Source: Eriocheir sinensis
Taxonomy: Eukaryota > Arthropoda > Malacostraca > Decapoda > Varunidae
Direction of reading: 5' to 3'
NCBI RefSeq assembly: GCF_024679095.1
Contig: NC_066518.1
Location: 8,876,610 to 8,940,609 of the forward strand
DNA: 64,000 bases
How positions within the stretch are numbered: the first letter of the stretch is position 1; each line of letters opens with the position of its first letter. Made by a program: the position numbers and the translations under genes. Below, in pieces: positions 1 through 11,584 of the stretch. A model generated the notes under the pieces. The model searched no databases and was not told where the DNA came from. It was given only the letters and a program-made list of their open reading frames with translations.

Positions 1-1748
1 TCCTACAAGTTTTACAGTCAGATTTTTTGCATGGGCGCCTGACGTTACATTAATGGCGGCAGCGACCGAGGGTCCCCCGGGACGATCAGCTTATTGGCTG
101 CACGCTCCTGCATGGATTTTACATGAAATCCATTGTTGTATTAACTAAGACTGATTAGCTGATTTTTATTGAGTAGCAATTATTCTTTTCTTCATAAAAA
201 AATAACAGTCCCTTCATATGAGAGATCAGTTATTCAATTATGGCCACTTAATAATAGAATAGCAACAGCGCACATAAAGTCTTTGAACACATCTCATTTA
301 CGTTTTATCTATCATAGGCACAGCAGCCAAACGGAGAATGGTTCTTTTTTCTATTTCATTTCTTTCTATCTTTCCATATTCATTCATTGTTGTCCAGTAG
401 ACTCTCTTGTGGGGCATGGCCATCCTCACCCTGTTAGTGGCGCGGATGAGTTTTATTTTAAGTGTCTGTCGTGATATATGACTTTTGCTTCTCCCAAAGT
501 CGCTGAAGTTAGGGACCGGAACAGCATTTGGGTAGTCTTCCACCGCTCGGCGACGCTTGATAATTGTCAGCTGCTTGCGGTGTGACTTACACCTGTGTCT
601 CCGGAATCACCACGTCCGCGTGCTGACCGCTCGGCCGTCCCCTCCCCAACACACTGCGAACATCCTGAAATTCCATTTTTTCAGCATTTATTACCAGCTC
701 AGCTCCTATTGCCAAGAATACTAATGACACTTTTATTACTGAAGACCCCGTTTATACCCTGTCTATCTTTGAAATGCCCTAAAAGCAAACCCCAAGTTAC
801 ACTCCCAACCCCCAACATTCACCCCTCCCACCCACTCTCCATCAGCCCCCACACTCCCCGCATCCACTATCCTCACACCCACCTCTCATCTCCCTCTCGA
901 ATAGAAAAGTTATGAAGGATAACTCTTTGGTGACACCACTGTTCATTTCGATGCGTGGACAGACAAACTGATACAAATAGACTTACAGAAATATAGACAG
1001 GCATTAAAAATCATCGTTATGAATATATTATTTTATATATATTTTTGTTTTTTCGGAAACTTTTCACGCACCAGGCTGGACAATCTCGCTACGCGGCTGC
1101 TCAATAAAATGATGGTCATTCAGTTTTCATGGTACTCTCCAAGGTAACAAAAATGTTTTTGTTTTTTTTGTCGGCCGAGGAGGACGCGGCATAACACACG
1201 TCCGTCGCTAACCACTCAATGAGGTCCCGCGCACCGCTGGGGGGAGAGGGAACACCCACAAGGGGAAGGAGGGTGGGAAAGAGGGAGGCCCTGGCCGGCG
1301 GCTCGCCGCCGCTCCGCTCCTTGTCCGCCGCCTGCCTCAGTCTCTCGCTGCCTTCAGCAGAGCACGGCCGGGCTTCTGCTCCCCTGAAGCCATCCTGCGA
1401 CTCTTCTTTTGAAAAATTTTACTCTATTGATCTCGATGGATCAAAATGTGATCTCATTCATCAGTCAGTACTCGTGATATCTAAAATATATGTACTAGTT
1501 GTGGCAAATCAAAAGTAAACAGCGATGAAGTTTCTACAAACTTTAAAAGTTTAATATATATTACGCACAATTACCAGTTTTAATCCAAAGATGGGGGAAA
1601 GCTGGGGCCCGAGTGGGACATTCTCATTGTGAGTGATTTATCTCACCTAAAGGTAACATGAACAGTTTTCTGAAGCCATTTGTCATGACAAAGAAAAACT
1701 TAAATAAGCAATAATTTTCGCTGCTAAAGTTTCTCTCAAGCAGACACG
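1..1748. other. 5' flank / possible 5'UTR of receptor gene
   Basis: No recognisable protein gene. Contains a GC-rich patch at about 1165-1400 that could be promoter or upstream exon sequence, and AT-rich sequence elsewhere. Immediately before the receptor ATG a pyrimidine-rich stretch runs into a CAG at 1741-1743, which could be the acceptor of a 5'UTR intron. An in-frame TAA at 1725-1727 means the coding frame does not extend further upstream without splicing. The short open frames here are unremarkable. Confidence 0.5.
1741..1743 (+). promoter_or_regulatory. possible 5'UTR splice acceptor just before the start codon
   Basis: The sequence TTTCTCTCAAGCAG precedes ACACGATG, giving a pyrimidine tract plus CAG 6 bases before the ATG. 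Many GPCR genes have a 5'UTR intron. This is inference only; no matching upstream exon was identified. Confidence 0.35.
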
Positions 1749-2672
1749 ATGAACCTCTCGTATCCGTTTGTGATAGACTCGAACTGCACGTTGGCGGATC
1801 TCACTGCCTTCGACCTTAACGAGTCGGCATGGGATCCGCTGCAGAACATGAGTCTGGAAGAAGACATAAACTTCACGAACTGCTCCTACCTGAGGCATAT
1901 CGTAAACCTAAACTGCTCAAGCACCGACCACCTGTGCCGCTGTACCCGCGACATGTACTGGTACTACTGCTCCGAGACACCCGCCTACTACTCCTACATC
2001 TACCGCATCATCGGCACGCTCTTCCAGGGGATCATCTTGGTGATCGGAGTGATCGGCAACGTGATGGTAGTGATCGTGGTGGCCAAGAACAAGAACATGA
2101 CCACTCCCACCAACTGCTACCTCGTCAGCCTTGCCATCGCCGACTGTGCCGTTCTCATAGCCGCCGTTCCTCAGGAGATCGTCAGTTACTACCTCATCGG
2201 TAACCACTGGATCTGGGGCCGCGTGGGCTGCGCCATCATGATATTCCTTCAAAACTTGGGGATCAACGCGAGTTCCCTAAGTCTGACGGCCTTTACGGTG
2301 GAGCGGTACATCGCAATATGCCACCCCATGAAGGCCCAGACGGTGTGCACGGTGCAGCGCGCCAAAAAGATCACGCTGCTGGTCTGGGTGTTCGCAACGT
2401 GCTACTGTTCGCCGTGGCTCTATCTCACCACCGTCGTCCCTCAAACTTATGCCGTCGACTACCCGACAGAGGAATGTACCTTCAAGCTTTCCAGGGATCA
2501 GTACTTCCTTTACTACTTCCTCGACATCATCGTGTTCTACGTGGTGCCTCTCCTGCTCTCGTGCGTGCTCTACACCCTCATAGCCAGGATACTGTTCACC
2601 TCGCAGGTACCCAAGAACCCCACCGTCAACGGCCACCACGACAAGAAGAGAGTCAGCTCCCCGCGCGTCCAG
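1749..2672 (+). CDS. TRHR: TRH/EFLamide-type neuropeptide GPCR, coding exon 1 (N-terminus to TM5/ICL3)
   Basis: First coding exon (residues 1-308) of a plasma-membrane class A receptor for a short amidated peptide. Family members signal mainly through Gq and calcium. Visible: an extracellular N-terminus of about 85 residues with seven N-X-S/T sequons (N2, 12, 24, 33, 41, 44, 55) and six cysteines; TM1 with N104 of GNVMVV; TM2 with D132 of LAIAD; C161 and C243 as the TM3-ECL2 disulfide pair; ERY (185-187) in place of DRY; W213 in TM4; P267 in TM5. Stretches such as MTTPTNCYLVSLAIAD, LGINASS and FTVERYIAICHP closely match vertebrate TRH receptors. ATG 1749 has A at -3 and an in-frame TAA 24 bases upstream. 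The exon ends in phase 0 at CAG|GTAAGC. Arthropods are reported to have an EFLamide receptor as TRHR orthologue, so the ligand is inferred. A different member of the TRHR/ETHR group is less likely. Confidence 0.95.
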
Positions 2673-2708
2673 GTAAGCAGCGGTGACTTGCGGGTGTGTC
2701 ATCAATAA

Positions 2709-4279
2709 GGCTCAGGTTTGGCATCCGCCGGGACGACCAGCGGTCCAGTATTGGGTTCACTTCTCCTCTTACTGGGCTCGAGGATCTCTGCCTTTCCTTG
2801 CCAACGTGTGGGGGTGGGGGTGGTGTTGGGGGGGGTGGGGGGTTGAGGTGTAGAGTTCAACAAAGACACGGTTTGAGTTATTGCAAAGAAAAAAGTAAAA
2901 GGCTTTTCATTTATTCCATTATCCCTGAAGCTGGCTCGTCCTTGATGTGCCAATAATTGCAGCGTCAGGCACGGGAGATAGCTTTGCTGGCTCAAATTAC
3001 ACTCCTTTATTATCAAAATGCGTCTTACTGAGGATTTCCTACTCCTAAACTCAGTTATCAATTAATAATAGTAGCCTTTACTTTGATGTAGATAAACCGA
3101 GGGCAGTATCTTATTAAACAATAAATTTCCATCATTAAATAATACAATAGTTTGACATACATATATTTGTCATTTTGATCTTAGTAAATCTATGCCATAA
3201 GGAGGCATAATTCCATTACAAACTGTATTTCCATTATCAGTTTAACAGGTAATCTGCTACCCCCTCTCGAGGCGTTAATGACTGCCTATAAAAAGCAACA
3301 AGCATAACATATCTGTAAAGGATGCCAAGTGGCTATCGTCTATCTAACATATCATATACTGACGCCAAACTAAGGGAAAGAAACAAAACTATCGCAGACT
3401 TGCATAGAAAATAACTTCAAAGATTAAAAGATCAAGGTAAGATTCTTCGAAAATACATCCTCGGTGCAACCTGGCCCCGGTAATTATTAATGGACCATCA
3501 CGCAACATTAAGGCCGCGCGTCACGGCCAGGGCCGGGCTATTACCTCGTCTTGGCTGCCACAAAAGAGCTTCTTGGGGGGAAAAATGCTGGATACTTTCC
3601 GTGACTGCAACAAAGGGCGAGGCAGGAGAGCAACCCAAGTGCGTGCGTGGCTCAGGAACTCAACTAAACACCTGCATCACAACCCAAAATATAACCTCTG
3701 CGGATGTTGCTCGGGAAGGAAGACTTTTAATTCTGCTCCATTCATTTGCTCTCTTTCATAAGGGGGCAAAAGGCTTGCGGATTAGAAGCTGCGCCTGGCT
3801 ATCAGTAAGGTCGGCGACAAACTTTAGCATTACGGCTGATTAGAGGCAAACAAAACTCGTGAGCACGGTTAGTTATTAGGGTGGTGGGAGGGTGAGGGAA
3901 AGAGGCAGACGCATAGAGGCCGGGGAGGTTAAAAAGCCAAGACGCAGTTACCTGGCAAGGATTACTTACACATCCGCAGAAAGACATTCATCGCTACCAC
4001 TACTACTGTGTCTAACAAATTATTATCAATCATAATGAAAATGATCTTAATGAGAATTTATCAAACGAGAAAAGTATTAGTTTATATTACTGTTATTGTC
4101 AGTATTATCATAATTATTGTTTTCGTCATTATTGTTATAATTGTTATTATTATTATAATTTTTACGATAATTACACCATTGCGGATACTAATTATCTTTT
4201 TCCAAGTAAGAAAAATTAGTAGAACATTATCAGCATCACCGATCCGTATCTCGCTGCTGTCAAGTTTATTCTCATCTTA
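2709..4279. other. intron 1 stretch, no recognised gene or repeat family
   Basis: Contains a G-rich run near 2812-2845 and an AT-rich TTATTA-like patch at about 4075-4165. Short open frames show no family similarity that I recognise. Confidence 0.5.
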
Positions 4280-4475
4280 CACGGATGCGCCTCCGTTGTG
4301 TAGTTGTTAGCCCAGCAAGCTACGAATCCGCCTCCCAGAGTTTAATCAAGGCCCGTACTATCGGCACACGACTAACCCAGATGTTCAACCTCCCTTTCGG
4401 GCTGATCGATAAATGGGCATCTGGAGAAACTTGGGGAAGGTAAACTGTGGTAGCTTGAACGTCACTTGAACGTTT
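4280..4475 (+). repeat. tRNA-derived SINE, family 2, copy 1 (diverged)
   Basis: Shares order and sequence with 11388-11584: a tRNA-like head (TTGTGTAGTTGTTAGC, box A-like), then the body CTTTCGGGCTGATCGATAAATGGGCATCTGG and GGTAAACTGTGG in broken matches. The second copy reads TCTGGCTGGTCGGTAAATGGG at the same place. Similar tRNA-headed dispersed repeats are widespread in decapod genomes. Confidence 0.65.
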
Positions 4476-4824
4476 TTTGCTACTGTAAGTGCTATTGCTG
4501 CTGTTGTATCTAAATATTATTATGTTTCAGTGAGAGTAATAGAAGCAACACGAGCACCCGCGGTAGCAGAGCAGTAATGTAAAAACCAGCAATGTTAATA
4601 GTCGCGGCAAGGGTGTGTGCAATAACCGGCTCAGAACTTTAATCATTCAGTGAGCAAATGGAGTGAGATAGTCGAAAAATGGTTGTGGAGCGTTCGCCTC
4701 GATGACCAGAAAAGTTTGTTCAGCGCCACTCGTCGGCAGCAAGGGCGGCGAGCCTCGGCCAGCTGGGGACCAATGGAGCATAGCGTGGGCCTGCCGCTGC
4801 CGAGGGTTGGGAGTTTGTCATCAC
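4476..4824. other. no recognised feature
   Basis: Unique-looking sequence between a SINE and an inverted-repeat element. I see nothing supportable. Confidence 0.4.
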
Positions 4825-5008
4825 CGTTGCCAGATTGTTGTCCTCAGAGCATTTTATTTATCAGTTTCTGACACTTACCTATTGCCAAAAACACATCAGG
4901 AATTAACGATTGTAACGATAACTATAAATGATTATCGTTGTTGGGGTGCAGAAGTCAGTTCCTGGCTCGGAAATTGGCAGATACAAGAAGCTATGAAAAT
5001 CTGGCACC
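4825..5008 (+). mobile_element. short inverted-repeat element (MITE-like), copy 1
   Basis: An element of about 184 bp starting CGTTGCCAGATTGTTGTCC and ending with the imperfect inverse (AAATCTGGCACC). The interior (TTTCTGAC, ATTGCCAA, ACATCAGGAATTAAC, AACGATAA) matches the two elements at 10197-10594. No coding capacity; a non-autonomous DNA transposon is the likeliest class. Confidence 0.7.
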
Positions 5009-6189
5009 TTGTTTGTGACGCGGCTGGGCCTTGTCACGCGCCGACGGGGAATAAAAGGCTTAGTTAGGAATATGATTTGCCTCCACATACTTCACTGGCA
5101 GGAATTCGTTTACTGTTATTATTTACTTCCTTGTTTTTCGTATTTTTGTTTTATTCTTAACTTCGGAGGTAGAGTTCCTTCGACCGAGGTAAACGGCGGC
5201 TGACTTATGAATGTGATTTGCCTTCATATACTTCACGAGCAGAAATTCCTTTACGATTATTGTATTCGTTTGTTTCCATAGGATTTATTAACTTCCCAGG
5301 CAATGTTCCAACTTCGACCGTGACTGATGTGTTTAAAAAAGTACGCGAAACGGTATTATTATTCTCTTATGTTACCGTGCCGTATTGATGTATGCGAGCA
5401 AGATTATTCCCACTTTCGTGTAGCTATTTAAAAAGGTTTGCATCCCCAGCCTATATTCTCCCTTTTTTATTATTATCTCTGCTGCCTTTCCTTCCTTTTC
5501 GCTATGTTTAAGAACGATTCCATCCAGCATAGATCTATCCGCTGGTTTCCTTTTCTTTCTGTTAAATCGATGAATGTTGCCATCCAGCATATGAACGTCT
5601 GTGTTTCCCGGTTTTACTCTCAGCATATTGTCTCTCAGTTTACATGTACTCAACGTGACAATTACAGCCACTCGTAATGGGCTTCTAGCAAGACAGCGTG
5701 GCTCAAGCTTCATATTGATATATAGATAGAATGAAAGAATTCATATATGGGGATAGACGTACTGATGGAGAGACAGATAGATACATAGATACATAAATAG
5801 ATAGAGAAAAGTAGAAATATGGATTAGTAAATAAAAGATAGATAATTTACAGGCTATCTCTGCTGTCCGAGTTACCAATATCTTTTTTGTTTATTCTTTT
5901 CAGTGGGACAGCCCCCTTTTGTCTGTATTTCCTTTTTTTCCTATGTCTTCAAACTCTTCTAGGAGGGAAATATCAAGGCAAAGAAAACAAATTTGCAAAA
6001 AACAAACAAAGAAATAAAACATGGATGTAGACAAACTGAAAAAAAATAGATGGAGTTAAATGCATAAAAAAAAGACAAATAAACAAAAGAGCATAAAAAA
6101 GGACAAATAAACAAAAAAGCATAAAAAAAACACAAATTAATGACAAACATCAACAAAGACAAAAGGATAATCACAGGAACAACAACAGC

Positions 6190-6192
<3 letters not shown>
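5009..6192. other. intron 1 stretch, no gene; short GATA-type tetramers
   Basis: Degenerate ATAGATAGATACATAGA tetramer sequence at about 5715-5850 and A-rich ATAAAAAAGACAAATAAAC repeats at about 6060-6140. Nothing else recognised. Confidence 0.5.

Positions 6193-6251
<59 letters not shown>
6193..6251. repeat. (AC)n microsatellite
   Basis: About 29 uninterrupted AC units, seen directly. Confidence 0.97.
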
Positions 6252-6252
<1 letters not shown>

Positions 6253-6466
6253 CAAAAAACAATCCCGTCGAAAAATCTAATATTCAAAAGTTCTAACAAA
6301 ATACTCTGACAAAGAAGTGGAACGAAGGGGGACGCCGAGTCTCTCTCACCCCGTGTAACAAAGCATGAACTTAACAAAAACTCGTACGTTCACTTTTTAT
6401 ATCAACGTTTTGTTCTCTGAAGATTAAAGTACTGAAATATTAAGAACAATGATATTTCTAGATAGC

Positions 6467-6566
<100 letters not shown>

Positions 6567-6598
6567 GAAAAAGAAAGAAAGAAAAAGAAACAAATGGG

Positions 6599-6599
<1 letters not shown>

Positions 6600-6666
<67 letters not shown>

Positions 6667-6715
6667 TCGTCTGTATATGTGTGTGTGTGTCCTCGTCTGT
6701 ATATGTGTGTGTGCG
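6600..6715. repeat. (GT)n microsatellite with repeated 29-bp extension
   Basis: About 32 GT units followed by two copies of a CCTCGTCTGTATATGTGTG unit. Confidence 0.95.
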
Positions 6716-6919
6716 AGAGACAGCATCAAACGTGTTAGTATGACAGAGTGGGGGCTGCAGTACCCTACCCCACCACCCCTCCCTCACCCTTCCGTCAGCC
6801 TCTCCCAACACCGTCCCTGCCTCACACAGTCATCGAGGGAAGATAAGAATAGGCCTACTGGGTGGATTGGGAGGACACACAAATGGGATGAGGAAGACCC
6901 CAATACAGATTTAGGTTAC

Positions 6920-6923
<4 letters not shown>

Positions 6924-6953
<30 letters not shown>

Positions 6954-6981
6954 GTGAGGGAGTGAGTGTGAGTGTGAGTGT
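6924..6981. repeat. (AG)n then (AGTG)n compound microsatellite
   Basis: About 13 AG units passing into GAGTGAGTGTGAGTGTG. Confidence 0.9.
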
Positions 6982-7257
6982 GTTGTCACCTGCATTGAAT
7001 TTGCACGCGATAAGTCTTCGAAAGTTTTAAATGGTTTTTAGTTTGTTTTCGACGTTGCAAGAGAACTGATACATCATTTCTCGGTGTAAAAGAATCGAAT
7101 CTTATGAACAGTTTTCCAATACTCTAAGACTTTGTGGTTTTTCTCTTATCAACGTGTACAAAAAGACGCGATCTCTTAATAATTGTGGAGAAATAATAAC
7201 AGCACGAGAAAACCGAAATTAGAATATCCCTGTAGTTCCATTATTTCGTGTGCGTAT

Positions 7258-7288
7258 ACATGCGTGCGTGCGTGCGTGCGTGCGTGCA
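7258..7288. repeat. (TGCG)n tetranucleotide run
   Basis: Six to seven TGCG units. Confidence 0.9.
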
Positions 7289-7510
7289 CACGTACATACT
7301 TCTGATTATATGGGGCTGATAGCGCCCTGCACATTATATACTTCAAATGATCGCAAACTAATGACCTCGAGAAAAAGTGCCAAAATTAGCTAAAAATAAT
7401 AATAAAAGATAATAAGGGTAAAAATAATAACAATAACAATATGGTGATGATGATTATTCAAAAAGCTAGAAACAAACGGTCACTCCCTATCCAGGAAGCA
7501 GGGTCCATTG

Positions 7511-7511
<1 letters not shown>

Positions 7512-7601
<90 letters not shown>
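7512..7601. repeat. (TG)n(AG)n compound microsatellite
   Basis: About 20 TG units joined directly to about 24 AG units. Confidence 0.96.
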
Positions 7602-7603
<2 letters not shown>

Positions 7604-10196
7604 ATTTTTGTAAACGTGACTAAAAGTTGTAGGGATGTAAGCGTCACAACAGCTTCCCGCCCGTGACCGTTCCGCGGCGCCACTCCGGCGATTACATAAT
7701 TACTGTTGTGCACTCGTGGATATTTACTGCAATGACCGGACCCGAAAACAGAAAATGATGTGTTTCTACCTAAAGTAATTAAATGGAAATTAATACATGA
7801 TGCGACAATGAATATATATTTTATATATCTATTAATGTATCTCTTCCACTTTATTTCACTGCACTAATCAGTATTCGAATAGAGTAGTTAACGCACGATA
7901 CAATTAATTCATAAAACCATTTTCTGGCCTCGCTTCCCTCGAATTCTTCATGCCTCGGTTGGCCGGCGTGCAAGAGACACTCCTCCCTGCAATAAGCGCG
8001 GATACCAAGTGAAAGTCATTATACCTGGCGGTCTTTCGGTACAAAGGAACGTGAGTCGACAAGTACATATTTACTTTCTCTGCCACTACTCATATAGCTC
8101 GGCTCTTTCATATGAATGGCCATGAAGCCCTTTGTAGACTAATATTAAAAAAAAAACACTGTGAAAAATTATGTTGCTGAATATTAAAACCGCGTACTGA
8201 ATATTAAAACCTCGTACCGTGTACTAAGTCCACATGAACACGTTAATCCCCCCCCCCCACCCACTCACCCACACACAAACAAACAAACAAACAAAAACAA
8301 ATAAGCAATGACATACACACACCTATATTAAAAGCTAAATGGGACCTCTTCAAAATACACTAAGCAAACTTTCGAGTCAAATCATTAAACCAGATTAGCT
8401 CACACGCAGCTGGAGGGGCAAGTAAAGCAACTAACACAGCTAGTTTGTTTTCTTCATAATATTTTGAAACTTCTAATTCCTGTGATAAAAATACTCACTT
8501 CCACGAGGGGGGAGAATCGATATTTTAGAAAAAGAGGCGAAATTTGAGAAAATGGACCAAATTTACGATCACTTAAGGTTAATGACGGTGATTCCTTTAC
8601 ACGTGTCGCAGGTTAAGATAAACAGTCGCGTGATGAATGATTGCTTGCCGCGGGTCTTCGACGAGGCAGCAAAAACTGTACTGAGCGAGGCACATCACAT
8701 GAGAGGCACTTCCTTGGACGCTTCCCTCTCCCTAGGCAAACAAGGGAGCGATAGTGGTGATGGGTGAGCCCCGGGTGATTAATGGGGGGAATGGTCATGG
8801 CTGCCTTGAAGAGGACGTGTTGGTGGGTGACCTGAGCCCCCGTTATCACCCGCCCCAGCTGTCCATCCCGCCGCCTCGCCTGCCCCAGTCACCCACAACC
8901 GCTGACCAGGAAAGGCTGACTCGCTGAACGTCGCTATTGAATTTCCACTGTCAGACGAGGCTCGCTCACTCTCTCCCCTTTCTCTCCCTCTCTCTCTCTC
9001 TGCTCTTCTTTTGCCTCCCGGTGCCCTCGGCGAGAGTTGCTGGTAGGAAAGGTTAATTAACGTGTAAAAAATTGCGAATCTTCCTTTAGCTGTCAAGTTT
9101 TGAAGTTACGCATTTTTGCTACTCTGTTTCCTCCTTCCGTCAGCTTTAACTCGCTCAGGAGGAAAGCATCAAGACGTTCATGGAACTGAATTTATCGATC
9201 ATCTAGTATATTTCAGTTTTCTTTGTTGGAACAGCTGTTTGGGGGTGTTTTCTTTTTTTCTTTATTTCTGTTTTTGTTTGTTTTGGCGTTATCCGTTACT
9301 TCTTATTGTACAGAACAAGGATGATTTTCTCTCTTGTGTCAGGAAGGAGGTACAATTTTGCATATCAACGATGAAAACCTTGAGGTATATTGTAACGTAT
9401 CCTCGTCGTAAAACGGTCACTACGGAGGAAGGACACATATCTATCAATATAATGACCCAATACAGCTGTGCTCTTCCTTTTTTTTATCATTGAATCATGA
9501 AAATTATCATGTAACTGGCACACTTCTATTTTATCTCCTTTTTTCGAGGATTCGCTCCCTCCTACAAGACAATCTAACACTCATAACAATAATAAACTTC
9601 CTGCAGTGTCTCCCTCACTATGATTTTGTAAACTTATTACCAGTTTTCTTAACACACACTTATTGCCACATTTTTTCTGATATGTTGTAGTCACATCAAC
9701 TCTCTATATTGTCGTTCTCATTTTTCTTATTATTTTCCTCAATTTCGCCTTGCGTGAGCCATATACCATTTTTTGTGGTGATAAAGAGGAGCAGGAATGT
9801 AATATTTATGGCCTTGTCCCACAATTTCATCACGCTATGAACGTCTCGTATGAGCAGCTGCGTCCCGCTTAATGGTGGACCTAATAGGAAAAGCATAAGG
9901 TTCATTGGAAAGCACTTAAAGTTGATGGCTGGTGGAACTTGATTCGCCATCCTTATAACAAACTGCAAAATGGCACCACTGAGGACGTTCATTGTGAGTA
10001 TGCGTATAATCTCTTTATCGCAGCCAACTTCACTGAGCAATCCGTTACATTTCACATTTGAGTCAGGAACTTGCTGTGATGTTGTTAGGTGTGTGGTGAA
10101 GGACATTAAATGGGAGGATGTGGTGTGAGCAAACCCAATTAAGGGACTCCGTCGAGGTAACCAGGGGGTGCAGGGGTCCTCTGGGGGCTTAGTCAC
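7602..10196. other. intron 1 stretch, no gene recognised
   Basis: A minus-strand open frame of 166 codons at 9696-10196 (rich in small hydrophobic stretches, no family recognised) ends close to the edge of the inverted-repeat elements. It may be chance or an eroded repeat. Short C-run and (ACAA)n at 8250-8300. Confidence 0.4.
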
Positions 10197-10383
10197 CGTT
10201 GCCAGATTGTCGTACTCAGAGCATAGTATTTACCGGTTTCTGACGCCTAACTATTGCCAAGAAACATCAGGAATTAACTATTTTAACGATAATTTTAAGT
10301 GAATCTCCTTATTGGGGTCCACGAGACAGTTTTTGGGTCGGAAGTCGGCAAATATAAGAGGCTGAGTAAGACAATCTAGCAAC
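10197..10383 (+). mobile_element. short inverted-repeat element (MITE-like), copy 2
   Basis: An element of about 187 bp with ends CGTTGCCAGATTGTCGTAC and GACAATCTAGCAAC. Same family as 4825-5008. Confidence 0.78.
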
Positions 10384-10404
10384 TTTGGGCTTAGTACATA
10401 TCAA

Positions 10405-10594
10405 CGTTGCCAGATTGTCGTACTCTAGCCTCTTATGTTTGCCGATTTCCGACCCAAAAACTGCTTTCATTACCCAAATAACTGCCTTCATATATGGTTA
10501 TCGTTTAAATGGTTAATTATTGGTGTTTCTTGGCAAGAGTTATGAGCCAGAGACCGGTAAATACGCGGCACTGAGTACGATAATCTGGTAACCG
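10405..10594 (-). mobile_element. short inverted-repeat element (MITE-like), copy 3, opposite orientation
   Basis: An element of about 190 bp that reads as the reverse complement of copy 2 over its whole length (GCCGATTTCCGACCCAAAAACTG against CAGTTTTTGGGTCGGAAGTCGGC). It lies 21 bp from copy 2, so the pair forms a palindrome of about 400 bp. Both copies are preceded by GGGCTTAGT. Confidence 0.78.
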
Positions 10595-11387
10595 TGGTAC
10601 CTATGCGTTATCTTGACCGTGCTTCCAAAGTGTGAGTTTTGTACCTGTTAAAACGTAATCCTCCGACAGCTATTCTCATTAAAAAAGTAATGAAACCCGT
10701 AATGCCTGACCTCAGGAGCAATAAATCTAATGGCAATCAATAGGTGATGTCACAGAAGGTTTGCCTTAATAATACTTAATGACTTCGGGTTCTAAACACG
10801 TCTCTTAAACACTTCCATCTGCCAGGTTATTGTTTTTACATAGAAAATCACACACAACTCGATTTGCTTTTTTCCTTCCCTCATTAACCAAAATTACGAG
10901 TTGGAGAATTTTTTTGTGCATTATGTAAAACAACCAGGTGCCGATAAATGAAACAACGAACGTTAGGCAGACAAGCGTGTTGTTTGTTTAGTCTGATGCA
11001 ATTAAAACTCAGTAAACTAGCATCCTGAGAGAGAGAGAGAGAGCGCTCCGTGCCCTCATTTGACAATAAATATTAATAGTTATAGATTCCATTGGCTGAA
11101 ATTACATCACTCGAGGTAATGGAAATGCGAGTTACAAATCAAAGTAATGGAGGTTCCCGCTAATGTAGTTCAGTGATGCAAATGTTCGGCTTCGCACAGC
11201 ACCAGATGCCGGAACGTATATATCAGAAGACAAATTTTTTTTTACAGTTCTGTGTTACCGTCAATAACCGAAAGACCTAAATTCAACTCCAGGAAAGGAA
11301 GATTTAAGAAGACTCGAACCCTGACTTTTTCAATTCACTCTTCTCGTGTTGGTCCAGGTCGCGACAGGGTAAGCAAATTCAAACGGT
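10595..11387. other. no recognised feature
   Basis: AT-rich intron sequence; a short (GA)n at about 11027-11042. Confidence 0.4.
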
Positions 11388-11584
11388 CAGTTGTGTAGTG
11401 ATGAGCACGCCTAGCCACGAACGAGTAGGTGTGACTTCGGCCCCGAGCAGGCGATTGGCGCTCAGTCCACCAAGCTGTTCATCCCCTTCTCTGGCTGGTC
11501 GGTAAATGGGTAGCTGGGGACACCTGCGGACGGGGAACTGTGGCAAACGGGATGTCACACTTGACCCATGTCTCACGGTAACGA
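11388..11584 (+). repeat. tRNA-derived SINE, family 2, copy 2
   Basis: A tRNA-like head (GTTGTGTAGTGATGAGCACG) without a good B box, then a body with GGCTGGTCGGTAAATGGG, GGAACTGTGGC and GGGATGTCACACTTGACCC. It aligns with 4280-4475 along its length. Confidence 0.7.

Noticed and set aside
1829..2705. Other open frames overlapping exon 1, including 2277-2705 and 1917-2252 on the minus strand
   Set aside because: Shadows of the GC-rich receptor exon in other frames; no domain similarity.
9696..10196. 166-codon minus-strand frame next to the inverted-repeat pair, considered as a transposase
   Set aside because: No DDE or zinc-finger motifs visible; composition unremarkable.
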